This document shows, piece after piece, positions 20,651 through 27,006 of a DNA stretch of 29,619 nucleotides. This stretch comes from a virus: the IMG/VR virus record IMGVR_UViG_3300037541_000139, positions 1 through 29,619 of that record; one strand, 5' to 3'. How positions within the stretch are numbered: position 1 is the first letter of the stretch; every line of letters starts with the position of its first letter. The notes under the pieces are model-generated. The model was given only the letters and a program-made list of their open reading frames with translations. It ran no database searches and was not told the DNA's origin. A program made the translations under genes and the position numbers.

Positions 20651-21248
20651 GACATACCATGATCCTGATCGCGCAGGATTGAATGACGAACATCTGGACA
20701 ACACTTATCTGGCCGAGTCATTCCCAAACGCAAACAGTCCTGCTGAACTTTACCGACAGGTTTACAAATGGACTTCCTGTGGCGCATACCTCAGCGCCAG
20801 AATCAATTATTTTGAAACTATCGAGCCGGACGGATTCAACGATTACCCTTCAGACATCGAACGGTCTGAATGGGTTCATTGCGGCGAACTGCACAAGCTT
20901 GGGTCATGGAAAGACCTTGACGAGAAAGGCATCCTGATAACTGCGCTTTTGGTCGGTTCAATTGTCGAAGGCGTGGACTATGGTACGGACGATATCGAAC
21001 TTGAGATCAACCAACTAGACGAAGAACCAGACGACTTTCGCAAACGTTTTTATGCTGCGGTCGAAGAAGTAGAAAACCAAGCTTCAGATATCTGGAATAA
21101 CACGCATGGTTGCGAAGGTTGCGCGGCTCATTGGAGAGAAGAAGGGTTTGAAACAAACGAGTGGGGCGAAGCGATGGAAGGTTGCGACGCAATGACGCCT
21201 GTCTGGAAAGACTGCCCCGACTGCCAAGGCCACGGCACTATTATATGA
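20640..21248 (+). CDS. Conserved phage protein with C-terminal zinc-knuckle cysteines
   Basis: ATG 20640 is preferred because GGGGA sits about six bases upstream; ATG 20628 lacks an RBS. The 202-residue product has an acidic body (DDIELEINQLDEEPDDFRKRFYAAVEEVENQASDIW). Its C-terminus has NTHGCEGCAAHW and CPDCQGHGTII. The final C-x2-C-x-G-x-G resembles a DnaJ-type zinc motif and, with the C-x2-C before it, could bind one zinc ion. I recall similar unnamed proteins in phage early regions. No activity is assigned. Confidence 0.66.
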   Translation: MNIETYHDPDRAGLNDEHLDNTYLAESFPNANSPAELYRQVYKWTSCGAYLSARINYFETIEPDGFNDYPSDIERSEWVHCGELHKLGSWKDLDEKGILITALLVGSIVEGVDYGTDDIELEINQLDEEPDDFRKRFYAAVEEVENQASDIWNNTHGCEGCAAHWREEGFETNEWGEAMEGCDAMTPVWKDCPDCQGHGTII

Positions 21249-21257
21249 GGCACGAGA

Positions 21258-21356
21258 ATGAAACGTCTAACTGATCTGGTCTTAGACCTTGTTGTGATGG
21301 TTGTTTCCGGTGTTGCACTTGGTTGGATGATGGTGAAGTGGTGGTTTTCTGAATGA
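21258..21356 (+). CDS. Small single-span membrane peptide (32 aa)
   Basis: ATG 21258 (GAGG about eight bases upstream) encodes MKRLTDLVLDLVVMVVSGVA followed by LGWMMVKWWFSE. Most of it is one transmembrane segment with a Lys/Arg start and Trp-rich end. Its stop overlaps the ATG of the dpdA-like gene (ATGA), so the two are co-translated. It might assist the preQ0 transporter two genes down, which is speculation, or simply couple translation. Confidence 0.55.
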   Translation: MKRLTDLVLDLVVMVVSGVALGWMMVKWWFSE

Positions 21357-22081
21357 GGTTCTTCACTGGCTTGCATCACCCCGCAGACTCGAAACACTTT
21401 GAGTCTGCTTTCATTTCCGTAAACACCATACGGAATCGCAAAAGCCATTTTCCGGCTAACGACTGGATCATGGATTCAGGTGCATTCACTGAGGTGGTCA
21501 GACATGGGGGATACCGTTTCCCCGTGTCTGAATATGCCCATCACATCAAACGATTTTCTACCTGCGGCAACCTACTAGCCGCAGTGTCCCAGGATTTTAT
21601 GTGCGAAGCATTTGTCCTAAAAATGACCGGGAAAACCATACCCGAACATCAACGCATGACCATCGAACGCTACGACGAGCTGCTTCAACATGATGTTGGA
21701 GGTGTCTATATCATTCCGGTCCTGCAAGGGTACGACCCACAAGACTACGTCAATCACATACGCATGTACGGCGAACGCCTAAAGCAAGGCATGTGGGTCG
21801 GTGTGGGGTCCGTATGCAAACGCAACAGCAACATCGAATCCATCGAGCAAGTGCTACTCGCTATCAAAACCGAACGTCCCGATCTACGTCTTCACGGGTT
21901 TGGTGTGAAGACTACTGCCCTATCATCCGGGTTAGTCAGAGAATTGCTTTATACAGCAGACTCTATGGCATGGTCTTTTGCCGCTCGATACGAACGCCGC
22001 AACGGAAATGATTGGCGGGAAGCGAAAGTGTTTGAAGATCGCATCAATACCATGCAATATCAAAAGCCTTTGTTCATCTAG
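21353..22081 (+). CDS. dpdA: DpdA-like tRNA-guanine transglycosylase family protein (7-deazaguanine DNA modification)
   Basis: The 242-residue protein has the complete phage DpdA/TGT-like pattern. MDSGAFTEV at 40-48 matches the TGT DSGGF active-site motif. SQDFMCE is at 79-85, IIPVLQGYDPQDYV starts at 120, GVGSVCKR at 150-157 and HGFGVKTT at 181-188. ADSMAWSFAAR at 202-212 carries the likely nucleophile Asp203. By family knowledge, these enzymes replace guanine in DNA with a 7-deazaguanine such as preQ0, protecting phage DNA from host nucleases. The start overlaps the upstream membrane peptide (ATGA) and a preQ0-type transporter gene follows after 7 bp. DNA rather than tRNA as substrate is inferred from phage homologues. 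Confidence 0.82.
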   Translation: MRFFTGLHHPADSKHFESAFISVNTIRNRKSHFPANDWIMDSGAFTEVVRHGGYRFPVSEYAHHIKRFSTCGNLLAAVSQDFMCEAFVLKMTGKTIPEHQRMTIERYDELLQHDVGGVYIIPVLQGYDPQDYVNHIRMYGERLKQGMWVGVGSVCKRNSNIESIEQVLLAIKTERPDLRLHGFGVKTTALSSGLVRELLYTADSMAWSFAARYERRNGNDWREAKVFEDRINTMQYQKPLFI

Positions 22082-22088
22082 GATATTT

Positions 22089-22562
22089 ATGTACTTAGCG
22101 ATTGCCATCTACACCTTTGCCATGACGCTTGCCAACTTGAGTGTTGCGGCTTTCGGGCCTTCGGTTACACCGTTAAATGCTTTTCTGTTCATTGGTCTAG
22201 ACCTTACCCTTCGGGACTGGTTGCATGTGCGTCTTAAGTTTTGGCAGATGGGCATCTTGATTGCTGTTTCAGGACTTCTAACGTTGCTTCTGAACCCTGC
22301 GTCCGGTCTGATTGCCATCGCATCAGCAGTTGCTTTTACTGCTGCCGCTAGCGTGGATTGGGCAGTCTTCGCCAAGCTCCGTGGCAGTTGGTCTATCAGG
22401 GCCAACGCCAGTAATGTTGCCGGTGCTATGGTGGACTCACTTCTATTCCCGACAATTGCTTTTGGCGTGTTAATGCCACACATCATCGCCATGCAGTTTG
22501 CAGGCAAGGTTATTGGTGGCTTTCTTTGGTCGCTCATTTTGAAAGGCAACCATGAAGAATAA
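22089..22562 (+). CDS. yhhQ: YhhQ/VUT-family queuosine-precursor (preQ0) transporter
   Basis: 157 residues with several membrane segments: MYLAIAIYTFAMTLANLSVAAFG, then GILIAVSGLLTLLLNPASG, GLIAIASAVAFTAAASVDW and IIAMQFAGKVIGGFLWSLIL. LNAFLFIGLDLTLRDWLH and RANASNVAGAMVDSLLFP are patterns I recognise from the VUT/YhhQ (DUF165) family. Bacterial YhhQ imports preQ0 and preQ1. ATG 22089 has AGGA five bases upstream; the frame stays open further back inside dpdA but without a start signal. Shorter than typical bacterial YhhQ, as in phage versions. Pairing with dpdA strongly suggests supply of preQ0 for DNA modification. Confidence 0.82.
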   Translation: MYLAIAIYTFAMTLANLSVAAFGPSVTPLNAFLFIGLDLTLRDWLHVRLKFWQMGILIAVSGLLTLLLNPASGLIAIASAVAFTAAASVDWAVFAKLRGSWSIRANASNVAGAMVDSLLFPTIAFGVLMPHIIAMQFAGKVIGGFLWSLILKGNHEE

Positions 22563-22752
22563 GACGATGTTCGCCATCTATTTGATGGAAGATGAATCCG
22601 GATTTGTGCGGGTCAGTGCCGACCATTACGGCCCAGGCGAGGCGAGTTATTCCCTTGGTATGGAAATGCTCATGTTCCTGAAGCATACCGAAAGGGAAAA
22701 CCCCTCCCACATGAAAGTTGAAGGGGTCTTTTATGCTTTACAAACGCAGTGA
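22552..22752 (+). CDS. Hypothetical protein (66 aa)
   Basis: ATG 22552 overlaps the transporter by 11 bp. The product MKNKTMFAIYLMEDESGFVR continues VSADHYGPGEASYSLGMEML and ends VEGVFYALQTQ. No family is recognised. It is the last gene of the rightward group; its final 15 bp overlap the end of the convergent primase-like gene, and a possible bidirectional hairpin lies within it. Confidence 0.6.
   Translation: MKNKTMFAIYLMEDESGFVRVSADHYGPGEASYSLGMEMLMFLKHTERENPSHMKVEGVFYALQTQ
22697..22732. terminator. Candidate bidirectional terminator at convergent gene ends
   Basis: AAAACCCCT (22697-22705) can pair with AGGGGTcTTTT (22722-22732) through a six-base G/C core with one bulged C and a 16-base loop. 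It is followed by T-rich sequence in the plus direction and TTTTCCC in the minus direction. It lies inside the last codons of the rightward gene, 7-41 bp beyond the primase-like stop on the other strand. Confidence 0.42.
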
Positions 22753-23541
22753 TTTTGTAAGTGAGAGTCCGGCTTTTAGTATCCCAACCTTTCTATGGTA
22801 ATCGTTGAAGTCATTGCCAACGTCCGGTGGCATGAAATACGGCAAGCCAATTCGCTTCGCTACCGTCTCACCCGTCTGGCTTGCGTCGTTATCCGCGATC
22901 ACAAATCCATCCTTGGCTAGCTTGCCAAGGTTATGCGCCGAGAAACAAACGTGAATCGTATACCTACGCTTCATCGACTTTAAGATCATCCGAAGGCTTA
23001 ACGCCGTGGCGTATCCCTCGCACCAAAAGTTTGGGCCTTTGTTATCAAACACAAACTCTGCCCCACTGGTCTTTTGGCCGAACAAAAACTTCTTTTCTCC
23101 GGCCTCGCTAATCATCTGGCATCCGACCAACCGAGTCCCTATCCGCATCGGGATCACCAGGATCTTTTCATTATCCTTAAACCACACATTCCCACGTTCA
23201 TCCGGAAAACCTTTCCGTAGGAAGTACTCGTGGGTGAATAGTTCACACTGATTCAAGATCCATCCGGCCTTCTTAGCCGCACGTTCCTGCATCTCCTGTG
23301 TCTTATCGGTCGCAGCCTGAATGAACTTCTTAAAGTTCAGATCATCCTTATTGTCAGACTGCCACACCGACACAGCAGTATCCAACGCATGGTTCTGTAC
23401 GAATCCGTACGTCCCCATCCATTTCACTGCGCCGTTCTTCTTATTCGGGTGATCCTCAGTCCTGTATCTCCTCCAAACACCTATCGGTGGTGTTTGGTCG
23501 ATGATGATTCCATGCCCCCTGCAAAACGATATGAAGTCCAT
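22738..23541 (-). CDS. TOPRIM-domain primase-like protein
   Basis: 267 residues. The C-terminal TOPRIM domain has the glutamate motif (FWCEGYATALSLRM, E175) and the D-x-D motif (FVIADNDASQTGETVAKRI, D217 and D219), ending PPDVGNDFNDYHR. This is the pattern of phage and plasmid DNA primases of the DnaG/TOPRIM type. The N-terminal half (GVWRRYRTEDHP, WMGTYGFVQN) replaces a classical zinc-binding domain and resembles phage primase N-termini I recall. A TAATG junction with the helicase gene indicates co-translation, so they likely act together at the replication fork. No replicative RecA-type helicase domain is fused. Confidence 0.8.
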   Translation of the reverse strand: MDFISFCRGHGIIIDQTPPIGVWRRYRTEDHPNKKNGAVKWMGTYGFVQNHALDTAVSVWQSDNKDDLNFKKFIQAATDKTQEMQERAAKKAGWILNQCELFTHEYFLRKGFPDERGNVWFKDNEKILVIPMRIGTRLVGCQMISEAGEKKFLFGQKTSGAEFVFDNKGPNFWCEGYATALSLRMILKSMKRRYTIHVCFSAHNLGKLAKDGFVIADNDASQTGETVAKRIGLPYFMPPDVGNDFNDYHRKVGILKAGLSLTKSLRL

Positions 23542-25010
23542 TAGATCTTCCTACTTTTGTATAAGAAATGTCTTAGCCGTTGTTTAATGAATCGTTCTGT
23601 CTCCGAAGTCGGTGGCTTCACGGTCTTATCGTCCAGGCCTCGAGGCCATACCCCAAACTTATCCTTGTACGTGTGTGCTGCTCGTCCTTCCCGCCAACCG
23701 TCATACATCACCTTCCACCGAAGTTGACTCCAGAAGTCCTGCTTGTTCTCCCTAGACATCGCACCCAACTCGGTCAGCTCTCCTGCCACCGAGGCTACCT
23801 TGTTCTTCCTCTCCCTTACATGACCACAGTTCGCACACGTATCCGAACCTTTAGGCCATAACGCCGAACAGACGGGACATTTACTGGCTTCTTTTTCCTT
23901 CTGGCTTGGTTCCTTCTTAGCCTTTTCCTTGCCGTCGTCCAACTCCTGAACACCGGCCTCGAATACATCCTCCCATTCGTCCCTAAAACGAACGTAGTTG
24001 CCCGAATGATCAAGCCATAGGGCGAAGTCCTTACCCGTGGCTCCACGCATCACACGGCCCATCTGTTGAATGTGTGAGGACAATGATTTGCTGAACGGCC
24101 TGGCACTCACGCCGATCTTCACATCCGGTACATCAAAACCCTTGGTCAAAATGTCCGTTGCGATCAGTCCATGTATCTCAGTATCTGGCTTGCTGAACTC
24201 CGTAATTACATCCTGCTTGAACTTGTCATCGTCCAGATATGAAACAGATACGAAGTTGTATCCCTGCTCTGCGAACTTCCGAGAAAGGTCTGCTCCATGC
24301 GCTACACCAGAACAAAAGACAATCGTCTTCTCTGGCTTACCAAATATTTCATGAGTCTTCTTTATCCATTCAGCAACAATATCTCCAGTGATAACCATCC
24401 CACGCTTTTCAGCTTCGCCTGATGACCATTCACCGGCTACCTTCTTGGCGCCGGTCATATCAATCTCTTTCGCCACAAAGACCTTAAGCGGTACAAGCAC
24501 TCCCTGATTGACCAGTTCCTTGGTCGTGACCGTGGATACGACATGTTCATACACCGACCCAAGACCCTTTGTGAAAGGCGTAGCAGTCAGACCAATCACC
24601 CTGACATCTGGATTGTTCTTGATGAAGTCCATCGTCTGTTGGCGCGTTGTATGAGCTTCATCAACGATTAAAAGGTTAAGACCAGGAAACGATCCTCGCT
24701 TCTCTAACGTCTGTGCCGAGCAGACTTGGATGTTTTCGTACGGCCTCCAACGCCAGTGTTTGGCCTGCAACACACCGTGGTCGATGTTGTACCTATCGAG
24801 TCGTTTACTGGTTTGGTCGCAGAGAATGATCCGGTCAAGGATCATTGCTGCTTTGTTGCCCTTCTGTTTTGTGGCGTTCAACAGAGCAATCGCCATCTCA
24901 GTTTTTCCCGCACCCGTTGGAGCATATAGGATTTGACAACGTTTACCTGCTGCAAATCCCTGTCTCAACGCCTCGAGTGTGGCGTTCTGGTAATCCCTCA
25001 AATTAAGCAT
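23541..25010 (-). CDS. Superfamily 2 DNA/RNA helicase with zinc ribbon
   Basis: The 489-residue helicase has the SF2 motifs in order: LRDYQ near the start, Walker A APTGAGKT (30-37), DEAH at 117-120, TATPF at 142-146, IATDILTKGFDVPD around 282-295 and QMGRVMRG (motif VI, 315-322). A four-cysteine ribbon follows (CPVC 377-380, CANC 391-394). The C-terminal domain (FWSQLRWKVMYDGWREGRAAHTYKDKFGVWP) is a pattern I recall from phage DEAD/DEAH helicases. The gene is co-translated with the primase-like gene. It likely unwinds phage DNA during replication or recombination. AGGAG is six bases upstream of ATG 25010. Confidence 0.9.
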   Translation of the reverse strand: MLNLRDYQNATLEALRQGFAAGKRCQILYAPTGAGKTEMAIALLNATKQKGNKAAMILDRIILCDQTSKRLDRYNIDHGVLQAKHWRWRPYENIQVCSAQTLEKRGSFPGLNLLIVDEAHTTRQQTMDFIKNNPDVRVIGLTATPFTKGLGSVYEHVVSTVTTKELVNQGVLVPLKVFVAKEIDMTGAKKVAGEWSSGEAEKRGMVITGDIVAEWIKKTHEIFGKPEKTIVFCSGVAHGADLSRKFAEQGYNFVSVSYLDDDKFKQDVITEFSKPDTEIHGLIATDILTKGFDVPDVKIGVSARPFSKSLSSHIQQMGRVMRGATGKDFALWLDHSGNYVRFRDEWEDVFEAGVQELDDGKEKAKKEPSQKEKEASKCPVCSALWPKGSDTCANCGHVRERKNKVASVAGELTELGAMSRENKQDFWSQLRWKVMYDGWREGRAAHTYKDKFGVWPRGLDDKTVKPPTSETERFIKQRLRHFLYKSRKI

Positions 25011-25020
25011 AAGTTCTCCT

Positions 25021-25038
25021 GCCGAGACACCCCTCGGC
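25021..25038 (-). promoter_or_regulatory. GC-rich hairpin abutting the helicase RBS
   Basis: GCCGAG (25021-25026) pairs with CTCGGC (25033-25038) around a six-base loop. On the minus strand the stem ends directly before the helicase AGGAG. It could modulate translation or stabilise the mRNA. No T-run follows, so a terminator is unlikely. Confidence 0.4.
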
Positions 25039-25043
25039 TTGGG

Positions 25044-25277
25044 TTAGTAGATACCGTGTTCCTTCTCTGTTGCCCTGACTAAACGCCAACCTTTGTAATC
25101 CAATGCAAGGAGTCGCATACGATCCTCCGGAATCGGCGTTTCACATAGATGCAAACTCTCTCGCAATGCTTGAAGTGCGTCTTCATCATGTTGCTCCCAG
25201 TCTATTGAATGAGTCCTCTTCCAAAGTTCTAATGACTGAATAGCCATCGTCATGGCCCTACGTGCGTTGATCTTCAT
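25044..25277 (-). CDS. Hypothetical protein (77 aa)
   Basis: The product begins MKINARRAMTMAIQSLELWKR, then THSIDWEQHDEDALQALRESLHLCE and RLLALDYKGWRLVRATEKEHGIY. It is predominantly helical with no recognised motif. The start overlaps the ParB-like gene's stop by 4 bp (ATGA), so it belongs to the same replication-module transcript. I do not recognise it. Confidence 0.65.
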   Translation of the reverse strand: MKINARRAMTMAIQSLELWKRTHSIDWEQHDEDALQALRESLHLCETPIPEDRMRLLALDYKGWRLVRATEKEHGIY

Positions 25278-26029
25278 TTCTTCTGCAACATGGCTACTTG
25301 TTTCTTCAACTGTGCATTCTCGTTTTGAAACGTGTCTCGAGATATGCGAAGTGCTTCATTCTCAATCTTCAAGATTCTAATTTCCTCCCGTAGGGATTCA
25401 ATAGTCTCCTGCGCCATCGATGCATCCGGTGTAGTCCCCATCTTCGCTACGGCTAGCTGATCCTTCAACGATTCATTCTCTGCCAATAGATCGTCAACAG
25501 CATCCTTCTCTGGATTGAACTCTTCCTCCTTCGGTGGTTCAACCTTGATCTCAGATGTCTTGCCGGTCTTGGTGTTGAACTTTCTCGTCGTCCTGGCCGC
25601 ACCCATCTCCTTGCGAAGCTTGGCTACCAGAGGAGCTGATACCTTACAGTTCCTTGCTATCTCGTTGTCAGCCCAGTCCTGCCATTCAATGTCTTCCAAC
25701 ATCGTGATGACAGCCTTGCGCTTGTCCTCATTCGTCCTCCGAAGTCCATGCAAAGCATTGGCCCCAAGCGAATGCAGGATCGCATCCCGCAGAGTCCCCT
25801 GAAGAACATCTGCATTGATCGCCTTCTTCTTCAGCCGACGATGCGCGTGATACCGGTGGAACCCGTCAACCAGATAATAATTAACGCCGTCTGAATACAA
25901 CTGAACCGGTGGGAAGATAGACCCGTGGTCCATCGCTTCAGCGTACTCGCTGACCACCTGCTCGTTGATCTCGGCTCTGCTCTGAGTCCCTGCTCCGATG
26001 TTGATGATGTCGATATTGATAGCTGTCAT
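25274..26029 (-). CDS. ParB-like domain protein with C-terminal coiled coil
   Basis: 251 residues. Residues 35-70 hold the ParB/sulfiredoxin-type core: FPPVQLYSDGVNYYLVDGFHRYHAHRRLKKK. GTLRDAILHSLGANALHGLRRTNEDKRKAVITML follows, with a helix-turn-helix-like part (NEIARNCKVSAPLVAKLRKEM). The last 70 residues are a heptad coiled coil (ESLREEIRILKIENEALRISRDTF). Chromosomal ParB proteins bind DNA and CTP; phage versions may be regulators or nuclease-like proteins. No ParA gene is visible, so plasmid-type partition is not supported. Position upstream of helicase and primase suggests a regulatory or replication role. Confidence 0.78.
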   Translation of the reverse strand: MTAINIDIINIGAGTQSRAEINEQVVSEYAEAMDHGSIFPPVQLYSDGVNYYLVDGFHRYHAHRRLKKKAINADVLQGTLRDAILHSLGANALHGLRRTNEDKRKAVITMLEDIEWQDWADNEIARNCKVSAPLVAKLRKEMGAARTTRKFNTKTGKTSEIKVEPPKEEEFNPEKDAVDDLLAENESLKDQLAVAKMGTTPDASMAQETIESLREEIRILKIENEALRISRDTFQNENAQLKKQVAMLQKK

Positions 26030-26172
26030 TTGCCACTCATTGAATAGCCCAGCCAGAACCAGCGCCAGTAGGTTTGCACGTTCTTAGTGGTGTACTTCCT
26101 CCCGTCCCACACCGGTGCTGATCTGCCCGAAGCAGTCAACATCGTCTCAAAAATCTTTCTCGCCTGATCCAT
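26026..26172 (-). CDS. Small hypothetical protein (48 aa)
   Basis: ATG 26172 is chosen because GGAG lies five bases upstream and the minus-strand promoter is immediately before it. The frame stays open to 26328 but that would run through the promoters and into the opposite gene. The product MDQARKIFETMLTASGRSAP continues VWDGRKYTTKNVQTYWRWFW and ends LGYSMSGK. The ending pattern T-x-W-x-W-x2-GY resembles small phage proteins I recall. It is the first gene of the leftward replication transcript. Confidence 0.66.
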   Translation of the reverse strand: MDQARKIFETMLTASGRSAPVWDGRKYTTKNVQTYWRWFWLGYSMSGK

Positions 26173-26203
26173 TTCGACTCCATAAAAGTATGAAAGAGTA
26201 GTC

Positions 26204-26232
26204 AGATTACCACTTGCGTTTACCAAAGTCAA
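26204..26232 (-). promoter_or_regulatory. Sigma70-type promoter for the replication module
   Basis: On the minus strand TTGACT (26232-26227), 17 bases, then TAATCT (26209-26204). It lies 32 bp upstream of ATG 26172. Its spacer contains the -35 element of the opposing plus-strand promoter. Confidence 0.72.
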
Positions 26233-26242
26233 CTGGTATATT
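26214..26242 (+). promoter_or_regulatory. Sigma70-type promoter for the rightward small-gene group
   Basis: TTGCGT (26214-26219), 17 bases, then TATATT (26237-26242). It lies 30 bp upstream of ATG 26272, which has CAGGAG at 26261-26266. It is interlocked with the minus-strand promoter, each -35 lying inside the other's spacer. Confidence 0.7.
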
Positions 26243-26271
26243 AGAGTCTGACCTAACAGACAGGAGATGAA

Positions 26272-26445
26272 ATGAAAGACTACACGAACCAGGATGTACA
26301 GAAGCAGATCCTTGTAGATTACATGCACTTGATGATCGTTTTAGAGGAATGGGATGCACTGACAGAAGTGTCTGAACTCATGTGCCATTTCCCTCAGCAA
26401 CCGTCATTTCTGAGAAGACATGATGAAGACCTGTCCGCCGTGTAA
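26272..26445 (+). CDS. Small conserved protein, paralogue of the gene at 4005-4145
   Basis: The 57-residue product begins MKDYTNQDVQKQILVDYMHL and continues MIVLEEWDALTEVSELM. It shares about 16 identical residues over the first 33 with the product at 4005-4145 in the structural operon. The C-terminal part (PQQPSFLRRHDEDLSAV) is unique to this copy. CAGGAG is five bases before the ATG. As the first gene behind a strong promoter it is likely early. The function is unknown; it is probably a short helical adaptor or regulator. Confidence 0.75.
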   Translation: MKDYTNQDVQKQILVDYMHLMIVLEEWDALTEVSELMCHFPQQPSFLRRHDEDLSAV

Positions 26446-26671
26446 TCAAAATTGCAATCAAGGTCGTCTATGTCCTGCTCGCATCAGTGATGCAGACATC
26501 CGAGATTGTATGGACGACATACCCAATTCACTAACCGCAGACAACTTTTTATACGCTTTTGCCCGAGCCATTGAATTTAAAGTGAGGAACTATGGATCAC
26601 GCGATACACATCATGAGAGCAATCAACGCACTCAAAAAGATGCACAACCTGTGCGAGGAAAAGAACTTTGA
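26420..26671 (+). CDS. Small Cys-cluster protein (CPPC-x3-C-x5-C)
   Basis: 83 residues. Residues 5-19 hold CPPCNQNCNQGRLCP, the same spacing as in the protein at 26752. The middle contains FLYAFARAIEFKVRNYG, close to AFAKAIEQ at the end of the protein at 28460. Such modules recur in small phage proteins. The start ATG 26420 overlaps the previous gene by 26 bp with GAGAAG upstream. The last 80 bp overlap the next gene in another frame, and the sequence after about residue 60 looks non-conserved. Zinc binding is likely but unproven. Confidence 0.62.
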   Translation: MMKTCPPCNQNCNQGRLCPARISDADIRDCMDDIPNSLTADNFLYAFARAIEFKVRNYGSRDTHHESNQRTQKDAQPVRGKEL

Positions 26672-26765
26672 TGAGGCCATTGAGTGTGGGCTGGAGGCTA
26701 TCGCTGAGTCACGCATGGCTACCTTGCTAGTACGCACAAAGGCTGGTGACAATGAACCATTCTAA
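26592..26765 (+). CDS. Small helical hypothetical protein (57 aa)
   Basis: ATG 26592 has GAGG six bases upstream. The product MDHAIHIMRAINALKKMHNL continues CEEKNFDEAIECGLEAIAES and ends with a short basic part (RMATLLVRTK). The pattern of two amphipathic helices with NFDEAIE resembles TPR-like small phage proteins I recall. It overlaps the preceding gene by 80 bp in a different frame and the next gene by 14 bp. Its RBS and composition make it as credible as the gene it overlaps. Confidence 0.6.
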   Translation: MDHAIHIMRAINALKKMHNLCEEKNFDEAIECGLEAIAESRMATLLVRTKAGDNEPF

Positions 26766-27006
26766 ATGTCCACCGTGTCATAACGAGTGTGGCAACGGCA
26801 GGCCATGTCCTGCGGAAACTCATCCTGCCTACGAACACTGGGAGAAGTGGTTCCCTAAGCACGGTATTGAACCGAGCAGATTTATCTTCTCTCGATCCAG
26901 CCATGGCAAGGCTTACCGTGCCGGTTATGACGCTGCAATCGAAGATACAAAGAAGATTGTCAAAGACGGTGAAGAGTGGAAGCTGTGGGGTAATGACCAA
27001 GCATGA
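26752..27006 (+). CDS. Small Cys-cluster protein (CPPC-x3-C-x5-C)
   Basis: ATG 26752 is preferred over the in-frame GTG 26746 because AAAGG is nine bases upstream. The 84-residue product begins MNHSKCPPCHNECGNGRPCP, the same four-cysteine spacing as in the gene at 26420. It continues YEHWEKWFPKHGI and SSHGKAYRAGYDAAIEDTKKIV. The second half (F-x-AGYDAA type) is a helix seen in many short phage proteins. It probably binds zinc; the role is unknown. The stop overlaps the next start. Confidence 0.68.
   Translation: MNHSKCPPCHNECGNGRPCPAETHPAYEHWEKWFPKHGIEPSRFIFSRSSHGKAYRAGYDAAIEDTKKIVKDGEEWKLWGNDQA

Noticed and set aside
25274-26029. Plasmid-type partition system
   Set aside because: ParB-like domain is present but there is no ParA gene or clear parS-type site in the window.
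26173-26328. Upstream extension of the gene at 26026 to 26328
   Set aside because: It would cross both sigma70 promoters and run into the opposite-strand gene at 26272. ATG 26172 has a proper RBS.
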